Shown one piece after another: positions 46,795 to 55,197 of a stretch of 64,000 nucleotides of DNA; position 1 is the first letter of the stretch; every line of letters starts with the position of its first letter. The notes under the pieces were generated by a model. That model saw only the letters and a list, made by a program, of their open reading frames with translations, was not told the DNA's origin and searched no databases. A program made the translations under genes and the position numbers. Source of the DNA: Rhodoferax sp. (GTDB taxonomy: Bacteria; Pseudomonadota; Gammaproteobacteria; Burkholderiales; Burkholderiaceae_C); the NCBI GenBank assembly GCA_019449595.1, contig JAGRPL010000012.1:62001-126000 (forward strand), in the 5' to 3' direction.

Positions 46795-47970
46795 ATGACA
46801 ACAGCCCCGATTTTAACGACCCCCCCATTTCCCGGCACCGCCATGGAGCAACCCCTGCTGCAGCACATCGGCCAGCAGATCCAGGCCCAGGGCGGCTGGA
46901 TCGGGTTTGACGCCTTCATGGCCCTGGCCTTGTACACCCCGTACCTGGGGTACTACACCCGGGGCGCCACCGTGTTTGGCGCCCTGCCGCAGGGCCAGCG
47001 GGACGCCAGCGGCGCCACCGTGGGGGCTGGCAGCGACTTCGTCACGGCGCCCGAGATGACGCCCCTGTTCGGCCAGGCCCTGGCGCGCCAGGTGGCGCAG
47101 GCCCTGCAGGCCACCGGCACCGACGAGGTGTGGGAGTTTGGCGCCGGCTCAGGTGCCCTGGCTCGCCAGCTGCTCGACGCCCTGGCGACCCTGGGCGTGG
47201 CGGTGCGCCGCTACACCATCGTCGATCTGTCGCTGCCCTTGCGCGCGCGTCAGCGGGCCACGCTGGCAGCCCATGCCGACACCGTGCGCTGGGTGGATGA
47301 ACTGCCCGCCGCCCTGCACGGTGTGGTGGTGGGCAACGAGGTGCTGGACGCCATGCCGGTCAAACTGCTGGCCCGGGTGGCCGGTGTCTGGCACGAGCGC
47401 GGCGTAGCCTGCGCGGTGGATGCCACCGGCACGCGCCTGGTCTGGCAGGACCGCCCCACGGACCTGCGCCCGCCCATCGACATTCCCGGCGAGCACGACT
47501 ATGTGACCGAGATCCACCCCCAGGGCGAGGCCTTTGTCCGCACCCTGGCCGAGCGCCTGCAGGCTGGTGCCCTGTTCCTGCTGGATTATGGGTTTCCGGA
47601 GAGTGAGTACTACCACCCGCAGCGCCACATGGGCACGGTCATGTGCCACCGCGCCCACCAGGCCGACGGTGACCCGCTGGCCGACGTGGGCAACAAGGAC
47701 ATCACGGCGCACGTCAACTTCACCGGCATTGCCGTGGCTGCGCAGGATGCGGGGCTGGAGGTGCTGGGCTATACCAACCAGGCCCATTTCCTGATCAACT
47801 GCGGCCTGGTCGAAGCCATGCAGGACGCACCGCTGCCCGAGCGGGTGGCGGCGCAGAAGCTCATTCTGGAACACGAAATGGGCGAGTTTTTCAAGGTCAT
47901 CGGCCTGACCCGGGGGCCGTATTGGGAGGCCCTGGGCTTTGCCCGGGGCGACAAGACCCACCGCCTCTGA
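46795..47970 (+). CDS. SAM-dependent methyltransferase, MidA/NDUFAF7 family
   Basis: A 391-residue COG1565 protein. MALALYTPYLGYY and the SDFVTAPEMTPLFGQALA segment are hallmarks of the family, followed by the SAM loop EFGAGSGALARQLL, the GNEVLDAMPV acidic motif, and LLDYGFPESEYYHPQR. Mitochondrial NDUFAF7 methylates an arginine of complex I; bacterial members are thought to act similarly, though this one's substrate is unproven. The long open frame upstream is antisense to the SDR and is not part of the gene. Confidence 0.9.
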   Translation: MTTAPILTTPPFPGTAMEQPLLQHIGQQIQAQGGWIGFDAFMALALYTPYLGYYTRGATVFGALPQGQRDASGATVGAGSDFVTAPEMTPLFGQALARQVAQALQATGTDEVWEFGAGSGALARQLLDALATLGVAVRRYTIVDLSLPLRARQRATLAAHADTVRWVDELPAALHGVVVGNEVLDAMPVKLLARVAGVWHERGVACAVDATGTRLVWQDRPTDLRPPIDIPGEHDYVTEIHPQGEAFVRTLAERLQAGALFLLDYGFPESEYYHPQRHMGTVMCHRAHQADGDPLADVGNKDITAHVNFTGIAVAAQDAGLEVLGYTNQAHFLINCGLVEAMQDAPLPERVAAQKLILEHEMGEFFKVIGLTRGPYWEALGFARGDKTHRL

Positions 47971-48017
47971 GCGGCGGCGCCACGCCCGGCGCGCAGGCTC
48001 TTGAAGACGGGTGCGCT

Positions 48018-48033
48018 ATACCCATATGGGTAT
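48018..48033 (+). promoter_or_regulatory. Perfect 16-bp palindrome upstream of trxC
   Basis: ATACCCATATGGGTAT reads the same on both strands and stops 18 bases before the trxC start, four bases before its AGAGGA ribosome site. The ATACCC...GGGTAT arms resemble operators of the CsoR/CstR/FrmR family of copper, persulfide and formaldehyde sensors. No such regulator is encoded in the window, so assignment is tentative. Confidence 0.5.
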
Positions 48034-48051
48034 GCAAAGAGGACCCTTTAT

Positions 48052-48489
48052 ATGACCGAAGCCCTGCACATCGTCTGCCCCCACTGCCACACCACCAACC
48101 GCGTGAAGTCCGCCGACCTGTCCGGCGCGCCCGACTGCGGTAGCTGCCACAAGCCTCTGTTCGTGGCCCATTCGGTGGCGCTGGATGAAGCGGCGTTTGA
48201 ACGCCACCTCACCCGCAACCACATTCCCGTGCTGGTGGATTTCTGGGCGCCGTGGTGTGGTCCCTGCCGCCAGATGGCCCCCGCGTACGAGCAGGCGGCC
48301 GCCCAGCTAGAGCCGCGCGTGCGCGTGGCCAAGGTCAACACCGAAGAGGCGCAGGCACTGGGGGCCCGTTTCGCTATCCGCAGCATTCCCACGCTGGCCC
48401 TGTTCGTGAACGGGCGTGAGGTGGCACGCCAGGCCGGCGCCATGGGTGCGGCCGACATCGTGCGCTGGACGCAGGCCCACCTGCGCTGA
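48052..48489 (+). CDS. trxC: Thioredoxin 2 (zinc-containing)
   Basis: A 145-residue TrxC. An N-terminal zinc module with two CxxC pairs (C9/C12 and C29/C32) precedes a thioredoxin fold with the active site WCGPC at 68-72 and the cis-proline in SIPTLALF. Thioredoxin 2 reduces oxidised proteins and is usually stress-induced. The palindrome just upstream suggests repression by a small DNA-binding sensor rather than OxyR alone. Confidence 0.95.
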   Translation: MTEALHIVCPHCHTTNRVKSADLSGAPDCGSCHKPLFVAHSVALDEAAFERHLTRNHIPVLVDFWAPWCGPCRQMAPAYEQAAAQLEPRVRVAKVNTEEAQALGARFAIRSIPTLALFVNGREVARQAGAMGAADIVRWTQAHLR

Positions 48490-48532
48490 CGTACCGGTGG
48501 TGGGCGTCAGCGGGCGCCGTCCGGCACGGGTT

Positions 48533-49258
48533 TCAGCACTGTGTCTTGCGATATTGCTGGTAGCAGAGTTCGCGGATGCGCTGCTGGTCCGCGGCCAGTC
48601 GGCGTTGCGCTTCTTGGGCGTTTTGCCGCTCTTGTGACCGGATTTCCGCCTCTTTGCGCTGTGCTTCGCGCCGCTCGCTGTCGAGCTGGCGGTTGAATGC
48701 GGCCTGCTGCGCTGCGTCCGCGTAAGCGGCGTTGCGCATGGCCATGTTGCTTTCGATGCGAAGCCTCTGCTCCTGCGCCACGTGCTCCGCCTGCTGCCGT
48801 GCTTTTTCGGCGTTGTTCTGAGCCTCTTCGGCCGCCGCACGGGCCGCGTTCTCGGCGGCCGCCTTTTGTTCCATCTGCTCCTGCGCCAGCTTGGCCTTCT
48901 GGACTTGGTTGCGGGAGTAGTTCATGTAGCCGCCGATGGCAAACAGGCTGAACATGACCAGAACCATCACGTTCAGGGGTTTGCTGTACCAGGGTGGAGT
49001 GGCTTCTTCAATGACGATGCGGGGCGGCGGAGCGACCGCCTTGACGGTGTTGGCCAGCTTGCGGTCATGGGCCGCACGCATTTCCGCGCTGGACAGGATT
49101 TTGTAGGCTTCCCGGATTTCCTGCAGTCGGGCCAGGTCTTGCGGATGTTCCGCCAGATGGGCATGCGAGTAGTGTGCCGTCGCCTTCTTCAAGGCTTCCT
49201 CGATATCTTCCTGGGCGGCGTTGCCCGGCAGCCCCAGTGTCAGATAAGCCGATTTCAT
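48533..49258 (-). CDS. J-domain-like membrane protein with coiled coil
   Basis: 241 residues. The first 70 resemble a J domain (AYLTLGLPGNAAQEDIEEAL ... EIREAYKILSSAEMR) but the HPD tripeptide needed to stimulate Hsp70 is missing (SHAHLAEHPQDL in its place). A membrane helix at about 95-113 (LNVMVLVMFSLFAIGGYMNY) is followed by a long alanine/glutamine/arginine-rich coiled coil and a cysteine-containing tail (LCYQQYRKTQC). Function unknown; it may be a degenerate scaffold rather than a chaperone partner. Confidence 0.78.
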   Translation of the reverse strand: MKSAYLTLGLPGNAAQEDIEEALKKATAHYSHAHLAEHPQDLARLQEIREAYKILSSAEMRAAHDRKLANTVKAVAPPPRIVIEEATPPWYSKPLNVMVLVMFSLFAIGGYMNYSRNQVQKAKLAQEQMEQKAAAENAARAAAEEAQNNAEKARQQAEHVAQEQRLRIESNMAMRNAAYADAAQQAAFNRQLDSERREAQRKEAEIRSQERQNAQEAQRRLAADQQRIRELCYQQYRKTQC

Positions 49259-49438
49259 GCTCCGTGTGCTCCCTTATGGTCTGGCCGATGGTGCGGCTTG
49301 TTTTGAGCCGGATCATAGCCGGTGTTCTGGCTGGATTTTCGGTGCCGGGGGCCGGTGGTAACCCTCTTGTAACGCAAGCCCCTGCGGGCGGGGTAGCATC
49401 TCGCCTTTGAGTTCAGCCACCCCGACAGCGAGGCCACC

Positions 49439-49807
49439 ATGCAAACCAGCACCCGACTTGAAACCGTTGAACGGACACAGCGTCCCTGGGGCTGGTACGA
49501 GACGGTGTCCGAAGTGGCGGGCTACAAGATCAAGCGCATCCAAGTGACCCCGGGGCAGCAGATCAGCCTGCAAAAGCACGCCCGGCGCGCCGAGCACTGG
49601 GTGGTGGTGCAAGGCCTGGCCCGTGTCACGCTGGGCGAGCAGGTTTTCGATTTGCCCGTTGGCGGACACTGCGACATTGCGCTGGGGCAGGTGCACCGCC
49701 TGGCCAACCAGACCACCGAGCCGGTGGAAATTGTGGAAGTGCAGTTCGGCAGCTACCTGGGCGAGGACGATATCGTGCGCCTGCAGGACGACTACGGTCG
49801 CCCCTAA
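49439..49807 (+). CDS. Cupin, mannose-6-phosphate isomerase type II-like
   Basis: 122 residues forming one cupin that matches the C-terminal isomerase domain of type II phosphomannose isomerases: RPWGWYETV, the metal motif QKHARRAEHWVVVQG and VHRLANQT. These enzymes interconvert mannose-6-phosphate and fructose-6-phosphate. It leads a sugar uptake and phosphorylation cluster, 17 bp before the ROK kinase gene. Confidence 0.88.
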   Translation: MQTSTRLETVERTQRPWGWYETVSEVAGYKIKRIQVTPGQQISLQKHARRAEHWVVVQGLARVTLGEQVFDLPVGGHCDIALGQVHRLANQTTEPVEIVEVQFGSYLGEDDIVRLQDDYGRP

Positions 49808-49824
49808 CTTTTTGCGAGAAGCCC

Positions 49825-50808
49825 ATGAACCCTGTTTTCTCTCCTGCCGCCATCCGTCTGGCGCCCGGCGCGGCGCCAGTGGCCTGTGTCGACATTGGCG
49901 GCACCAAGGTGGCGGTCAGCGTGGCCGACGAACACGGCGTGCACGCCAAACTGTCCGAGCCCACGGCAACCCGGGGCAACCCCGATGCGCTGGCGCTGCA
50001 AATCATCCGGCTGGTGCACCAGAGCTGCGCTACCGCCCATGTGGCGGTGGCCGACATCGCCGCGGTGGGCGTGGCGTCGTGCGGGCCGTTTGTCCTGCGT
50101 GACGGCCTGGTGGAACTGGCGGCGCCCAACATCTGCGGCGGCCTGGCCGGCAAGGCCCGGGGCCTGCCCAACGACTGGACCACAGCCCTGCTGGAAGCGC
50201 CCCTGCGCCAGGCCTTTCCCCGTGTGCGGGTGGAAAACGATGGCATTGCCGCGCTGGAGGCCGAGCGCCGCTGGGGCGCCCTGCAGGGCGTGGACCACTG
50301 CGCCTACGTGACCTGGAGCACCGGCATCGGCCTGGGGTTGTGTGTGGACGGACGCATTCTGCGCGGCAAGAACGGCAACGCCGGCCATGCCGGCCACACC
50401 TTTGTCAGCGACAACACGGACGCGCTGTGCGGCTGTGGCAATGTGGGTGACGTGGAGGGCCTGGTGGCGGGCAACGCCATTGCCCGGCGTTTCAGCGCCC
50501 TGGGCTATGCGGATGCCGCTGCGCTCTTTGTCGCTGCCGGTGCTGGCGATGCGGGGGCGGTGGCCATCATCGACGAGCTGTGCCGCATCATGGGCCGCAC
50601 CATCTACAACCTGGTGGCCACGCTGGACCTGCAGCGCGTGAGCCTGGGTGGCAGCGTGTTCTGGCACCACCGCGAAACCCTGCTGCCCAAGGTGCGCTCG
50701 CACATCACCGGCAAGCTGCCGTCCCTGACCGACGGGGTGGAGCTGGTTCCGGCCGGGCTGGGCGACCAGGTGGGCGACTACGCCGCACTGGCTCTGGTCA
50801 TGGGCTGA
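49825..50808 (+). CDS. ROK-family sugar kinase
   Basis: A 327-residue ROK kinase: ATP loop CVDIGGTKVAVSVADE (about residue 21), ENDGIAALEAE with the catalytic aspartate, and GHAGHTFVSDN. The usual zinc motif CxCGxxGCxE appears as CGCGNVGDVE, lacking the last cysteine. It has no DNA-binding domain. In context it likely phosphorylates the hexose (glucose, mannose or fructose) imported by the adjacent ABC transporter; substrate inferred. Confidence 0.88.
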   Translation: MNPVFSPAAIRLAPGAAPVACVDIGGTKVAVSVADEHGVHAKLSEPTATRGNPDALALQIIRLVHQSCATAHVAVADIAAVGVASCGPFVLRDGLVELAAPNICGGLAGKARGLPNDWTTALLEAPLRQAFPRVRVENDGIAALEAERRWGALQGVDHCAYVTWSTGIGLGLCVDGRILRGKNGNAGHAGHTFVSDNTDALCGCGNVGDVEGLVAGNAIARRFSALGYADAAALFVAAGAGDAGAVAIIDELCRIMGRTIYNLVATLDLQRVSLGGSVFWHHRETLLPKVRSHITGKLPSLTDGVELVPAGLGDQVGDYAALALVMG

Positions 50809-50849
50809 AGGCCCGGCCGCGGCACTTTGTCACGGCGCGCGGGGCGACC

Positions 50850-50865
50850 TAGGGGAAATCCCCTA
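50850..50865 (+). promoter_or_regulatory. Inverted repeat upstream of the sugar ABC operon
   Basis: TAGGGGAAATCCCCTA has 6-bp arms (TAGGGG/CCCCTA) around AAAT, 115 bp before the binding protein gene. It is a candidate operator; without a T-run it is unlikely to terminate the kinase transcript. Confidence 0.45.
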
Positions 50866-50880
50866 TGGGCGCCTACAATT

Positions 50881-50901
50881 AATTAATGAAAAATTAATGA
50901 A
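50881..50901 (+). promoter_or_regulatory. Direct repeats in the sugar ABC promoter region
   Basis: AATTAATGAA occurs at 50881-50890 and 50892-50901, one helical turn apart, in an AT-rich island. Such a pair may bind a regulator on one face of the DNA or form the core promoter. Confidence 0.4.
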
Positions 50902-50980
50902 TCCGATGCGGCATGGTGCGGCTTCGGACGCAACTACGCTCCTGGCCGCTGCGGCCGGTGCAATCCTCACGTAGGGAGAC

Positions 50981-52234
50981 ATGATGTTGAATTTGTCGAA
51001 ACTCGCCACGGCTGTGGCATTGGTGGTGGCAGGTACCGCGGCGCTGGCCGGCGAGGTGGAAGTGCTGCACTGGTGGACCTCCGGTGGCGAAGCCAAATCG
51101 GTGGGTGAACTCAAGAAAATCATGCAGAGCAAGGGCCACACCTGGAAGGACTTTGCCGTGGCTGGCGGCGGTGGCGACAACGCCATGACCGTGCTCAAGA
51201 GCCGTGTGGTGTCGGGCAACCCCCCGGCGGCAGCCCAGATCAAGGGCCCTGGCATCCAGGAGTGGGCTGCTGAAGGCGTGCTGGCCAATCTGGACAGCGT
51301 GGCCGCGGCCGAGAAGTGGGACAGCCTGCTGCCCAAGGTGGTGGCCGATGTCATGAAGTACAAAGGCAACTACGTGGCCGCACCGGTGAACGTGCACCGC
51401 GTGAACTGGATGTGGGCCAATGAGGCCGTGCTGAAGAAGGCCGGCGTCAAGGCCGTGCCCAAAACCTGGCCCGAATTCTTTGCCGCGGCCGACAAGGTCA
51501 AGAAGATCGGTCTGATTCCCGTGGCCCACGGAGGACAGAACTGGCAGGACTTCACCACGTTCGAAGACGTGGTGCTGGGCGTGGGCGGTGCCAAGTTCTA
51601 CAGCGATGCGCTGGTCAAGCTCGACCAGAAGGCACTGACCAGCGACACCATGAAGAAGTCGCTGGAAACGTTCCGCAAGATCAAGAGCTACACCGACCCG
51701 GCTTCCCCCGGACGCGACTGGAACCTGGCCACGGCCATGGTGATCCAGGAAAAGGCGGCCTTCCAGTTCATGGGTGACTGGGCCAAGGGCGAGTTCACGG
51801 CCGCGGGCAAGGTGCCGGGCAAGGACTACATCTGCGCTGCGGCTCCCGGCACCGACAAGGCCTACACCTTCAACGTCGACTCCTTTGCCATGTTCAAGCT
51901 GAAGGACCCGACGGCCCAGAAAGCCCAGGCTGACCTGGCTGCGGCCATCATGGGAACCGAGTTCCAGGAAATCTTCAACCTGAACAAGGGCTCCATCCCG
52001 GTGCGCCTGGGCATGGACATGGCCAAGTTCGACGACTGCGCCAAGGCTTCTGCCAAGGACTTCGTGGACACCGCCAAGATCAATGGTCTGCTGCCCTCCA
52101 TTGCCCACGGCATGGCCGTACGCCCGGCGGCTGAAGGCGCCATCAAGGACGCGGTCAGCCAGTTCTGGAATGACGACAAGATCTCGGTGGCCGATGGTGT
52201 GAAGAACATCGCCAAGGCCGCTGCAACCAAGTAA
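50981..52234 (+). CDS. Hexose ABC transporter, substrate-binding protein (GtsA-type)
   Basis: A 417-residue extracytoplasmic binding protein of the CUT1 class with a signal peptide ending ALAG (about residue 24), then EVEVLHWWTSGGEAKSVGEL, the start typical of glucose/mannose binding proteins of Pseudomonas GtsA type. AGGGAG precedes the double ATG. It is the most strongly expressed gene of the cluster if the stem-loop after it attenuates the rest. Neighbouring isomerase and kinase support a hexose substrate. Confidence 0.9.
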   Translation: MMLNLSKLATAVALVVAGTAALAGEVEVLHWWTSGGEAKSVGELKKIMQSKGHTWKDFAVAGGGGDNAMTVLKSRVVSGNPPAAAQIKGPGIQEWAAEGVLANLDSVAAAEKWDSLLPKVVADVMKYKGNYVAAPVNVHRVNWMWANEAVLKKAGVKAVPKTWPEFFAAADKVKKIGLIPVAHGGQNWQDFTTFEDVVLGVGGAKFYSDALVKLDQKALTSDTMKKSLETFRKIKSYTDPASPGRDWNLATAMVIQEKAAFQFMGDWAKGEFTAAGKVPGKDYICAAAPGTDKAYTFNVDSFAMFKLKDPTAQKAQADLAAAIMGTEFQEIFNLNKGSIPVRLGMDMAKFDDCAKASAKDFVDTAKINGLLPSIAHGMAVRPAAEGAIKDAVSQFWNDDKISVADGVKNIAKAAATK

Positions 52235-52259
52235 TCCCGTCGCCTACTCCACTGCGTGC

Positions 52260-52277
52260 CGGGGTGCCGTGACCCCG
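52260..52277 (+). other. Stem-loop after the sugar-binding protein gene
   Basis: CGGGGT and ACCCCG (52260-52265 and 52272-52277) form a 6-bp stem 26 bp after the stop. With no T-run it may protect the upstream mRNA end from exonucleases; the real terminator follows at 52339-52368. Confidence 0.5.
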
Positions 52278-52338
52278 CAGCCCGGCCACGGTGGAACTGC
52301 AACGGGGACGCTGCCATCCGCCGGATGGTGTCGGACCA

Positions 52339-52368
52339 CCCCGCCCCCTGCGGGCGGGGCGTGTTTTT
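52339..52368 (+). terminator. Intrinsic terminator/attenuator between binding protein and permease genes
   Basis: CCCCGCCC (52339-52346) pairs with GGGCGGGG (52352-52359) around CCTGC; GTG and five T residues follow. It ends 12 bp before the permease start, the same arrangement as in the xylose operon. Confidence 0.8.
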
Positions 52369-52380
52369 GAGTCACATTCC

Positions 52381-53259
52381 ATGAAAACCTTTGAAAACCT
52401 GCTGCCCAAGCTGGTGATTGCGCCGGGCTTTGTCTTCGGTTTTGCTTTCATCTACGGCTTCATGATCTGGAACGGCGTGCTGTCCCTCACGGGTTCGCGC
52501 ATGTTGCCCAATTACGACGAGTTCGTGGGGCTGGAGCAATACATCCGTCTGTGGGACATGGACCGCTGGTATGTGGCGCTGAAGAACCTGGGTATCTTCA
52601 GCGTGCTGTACGTGGGCGGCTCCATGGTGCTGGGCGTGGTGCTGGCGGTTTTCCTGGACCAGAAGGTGCGCGCCGAAGGCGTGCTGCGCACCATCTACCT
52701 GTACCCCATGGCGCTGTCCTTCATCGTGACTGGCACCGCCTGGAAGTGGATTCTCAACCCCAGCCTGGGGCTGGAAAAGCTCATGCACGACTGGGGCTGG
52801 ACCAGTTTCCACTTCGACTGGCTGGTGCAATCGCACACCGCCATCTACTGCGTGGTGATTGCCGGCATCTGGCAGTCGGCCGGCTTTGCCATGGCCCTGT
52901 TCCTGGCCGGGCTGCGCGGCATCGACGACAGCATCATCCGGGCCGCGCAGATCGACGGCGCCTCGCTGCCGCTCATCTACTGGCGCATCATTTTCCCCAT
53001 CCTGCGGCCGGTGGTGTTCTCCACCATCCTGGTGCTGTCGCACCTGTCCATCAAGAGCTTTGACCTGGTGATGGCCCTCACCGCTGGCGGCCCGGGCTAT
53101 GCCACCGACGTGCCGGCCACCTTCATGTTCGTAATGAGCTTCAACCGCGGCCAGATCGGCCTGGGTGCGGCCAGCGCCACCATGATGCTGGCCACCGTGG
53201 CGGCCATCGTGGTGCCCTACCTTTACAGCGAGCTGCGTGCAAAACCCCATGACCGCTAA
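52381..53259 (+). CDS. Hexose ABC transporter, permease 1
   Basis: A 292-residue MalF-type permease with six hydrophobic helices and the EAA loop DDSIIRAAQIDGASLPLIYW (EAA-x3-G equivalent). It pairs with the next permease to form the channel. The stop overlaps the next start by 11 bases. Confidence 0.92.
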   Translation: MKTFENLLPKLVIAPGFVFGFAFIYGFMIWNGVLSLTGSRMLPNYDEFVGLEQYIRLWDMDRWYVALKNLGIFSVLYVGGSMVLGVVLAVFLDQKVRAEGVLRTIYLYPMALSFIVTGTAWKWILNPSLGLEKLMHDWGWTSFHFDWLVQSHTAIYCVVIAGIWQSAGFAMALFLAGLRGIDDSIIRAAQIDGASLPLIYWRIIFPILRPVVFSTILVLSHLSIKSFDLVMALTAGGPGYATDVPATFMFVMSFNRGQIGLGAASATMMLATVAAIVVPYLYSELRAKPHDR

Positions 53260-54103
53260 ACAACTCTCCCGCGCCGCGGTATACGGCTTCCTGCTACTGG
53301 CCGCCTTCTTCTTCCTGGTGCCGCTGTACGTGATGCTCGCCACCTCGTTCAAGGATGCCGCGCAGATCCGCGCCGGCAACCTGATGAGCCTGCCGACCTC
53401 GCTCAACTTCGAGTCCTGGCGGCTGGCCTGGTCCACCGCCTGCACCGGCGTGGACTGCCGCGGCCTGCGCCCCTACTTCTGGAACTCGGTGAGCATGGCG
53501 GTGCCGGCGGTGCTGCTCTCCACCACCTGGGGCGCCATCAATGGCTACGTGCTATCCATGTGGAAATTCAAGGGCAGCGATCTCCTGTTCGGCTTCATGC
53601 TGTTTGGCGTGTTCATGCCGTTCCAGGTGGTGCTGCTGCCCATGAGCCAGGTGCTGGGCTTCCTGAACCTGTCGAGCTCGGTGGGCGGCCTGATCCTGGT
53701 GCACTGCCTGGCGGGCATTGCCGGCACCACGCTGTTCTTCCGCAACTACTACACCGCCATTCCGCGCGAGCTGGTCAATGCCGCGCGCATGGACGGCGCG
53801 GGTTTCTGGCGCATCTTCTGGCGCATCGTGCTGCCCATGTCCACGCCCATCCTGATGGTGACGCTGATCTGGCAGTTCACCAACATCTGGAACGATTTCC
53901 TGTTCGGCGTGGCCTTCAGCGGCGCCGACAGCAAGCCCATCACCGTGGGCCTGAACAACATGGCCAACACCTCCAGCAGCGTCAAGAGCTACAACGTGGA
54001 CATGGCTGCTGCCGTGATCGCCGGCTTGCCGACCATGCTGGTCTATGTGCTGGCAGGTCAATATTTCGTCAAAGGTCTCACAGCCGGTGCTGTGAAAGGA
54101 TAA
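53249..54103 (+). CDS. Hexose ABC transporter, permease 2
   Basis: A 284-residue MalG-type permease with six helices and the EAA motif PRELVNAARMDGAGFWRIFW. It overlaps the preceding gene; the ATG at 53249 fits the family start (MTAKQLSRAAVYG). Confidence 0.92.
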   Translation: MTAKQLSRAAVYGFLLLAAFFFLVPLYVMLATSFKDAAQIRAGNLMSLPTSLNFESWRLAWSTACTGVDCRGLRPYFWNSVSMAVPAVLLSTTWGAINGYVLSMWKFKGSDLLFGFMLFGVFMPFQVVLLPMSQVLGFLNLSSSVGGLILVHCLAGIAGTTLFFRNYYTAIPRELVNAARMDGAGFWRIFWRIVLPMSTPILMVTLIWQFTNIWNDFLFGVAFSGADSKPITVGLNNMANTSSSVKSYNVDMAAAVIAGLPTMLVYVLAGQYFVKGLTAGAVKG

Positions 54104-54111
54104 ACAACACC

Positions 54112-55197
54112 ATGGCAGCTTCTCTTCACATCGCAGGCATCCGCAAGGTCTTCGGCAAGGGCGACAAGGCCGTCGAAGTGCTCAAGCGCATCGACATCGA
54201 CGTCGCTCCGGGCGAATTTCTCATCCTGGTCGGCCCGTCGGGTTGTGGCAAGTCCACCCTGCTCAACATCATTGCCGGCCTGGAAGAGCCGTCCGAGGGC
54301 GAGCTGCTGATCAACGGCAAGAACGTCATCGGCATGGCCCCGGCACAGCGCGACATTGCCATGGTGTTCCAGAGCTATGCGCTGTACCCCACCATGACGG
54401 TGGCCGACAACATCGGCTTCGCACTGGAAATGCGCAAGGTACCCAAGGAGGTGCGCACCAAGCGCATCCACGAAGTGGCCGCCATGCTGCAGATCGAGAA
54501 CCTGCTGGACCGCCGCCCCTCGCAGCTCTCCGGCGGCCAGCGCCAGCGCGTGGCCATGGGGCGCGCCCTGGCGCGCGACCCGCAGCTGTTCCTCTTCGAC
54601 GAACCGCTGTCCAACCTGGACGCCAAGCTGCGGGTGGAGATGCGCGCCGAAATCAAGCGTCTGCACCACGTCAGCGGCATCACCACGGTGTACGTCACCC
54701 ACGACCAGATCGAGGCCATGACGCTGGGCAGCCGCATTGCGGTGATGAAGGACGGCATCCTGCAGCAGATCGGCACCCCCGACGAGATTTACCGCACGCC
54801 GGCCAACACCTATGTGGCGGGATTCATCGGTTCGCCGATGATGAACTTCATCGAAGGGCACGCCGTCACCGGCGATGAGGGGCAGAGCCAGTTCGTCTTT
54901 ACCGGCGGCTCCCTGGACCTGCCCACGCCCACCGGGCGCGACGTGATCCTGGGCCAGCGGCCCGAACACATCCACCTGGCCGATGATGCCGCCTGGCGCG
55001 GCGACGTGATCCTGGTGGAGCCCACCGGCGCCGACACCTACGTGGTGGTCAAGACCGGCGCGGGCCTCATCACCGTGCGGGCGCCGGCCAACACCAAGCT
55101 GGACATCGGCGCCAACGTAGGCATGACGGTGAGCAGCCGGCACAACAACTGGTTCGACAAGACCACCGGCCAGCGTATGGCCCTGGCGGCGGCCTAG
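54112..55197 (+). CDS. Sugar ABC transporter ATPase (UgpC/MsmK type)
   Basis: A 361-residue CUT1 ATPase with Walker A GPSGCGKSTLLN (about residue 41), signature LSGGQRQRVAMGRAL, Walker B LFLFDEPLSNLD, and the C-terminal TOBE/regulatory domain of UgpC and MalK (from about 240). ATPases of this class are sometimes shared between sugar transporters. The gene ends in CTAG, so its TAG stop and that of the convergent sensor kinase overlap. Confidence 0.93.
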   Translation: MAASLHIAGIRKVFGKGDKAVEVLKRIDIDVAPGEFLILVGPSGCGKSTLLNIIAGLEEPSEGELLINGKNVIGMAPAQRDIAMVFQSYALYPTMTVADNIGFALEMRKVPKEVRTKRIHEVAAMLQIENLLDRRPSQLSGGQRQRVAMGRALARDPQLFLFDEPLSNLDAKLRVEMRAEIKRLHHVSGITTVYVTHDQIEAMTLGSRIAVMKDGILQQIGTPDEIYRTPANTYVAGFIGSPMMNFIEGHAVTGDEGQSQFVFTGGSLDLPTPTGRDVILGQRPEHIHLADDAAWRGDVILVEPTGADTYVVVKTGAGLITVRAPANTKLDIGANVGMTVSSRHNNWFDKTTGQRMALAAA

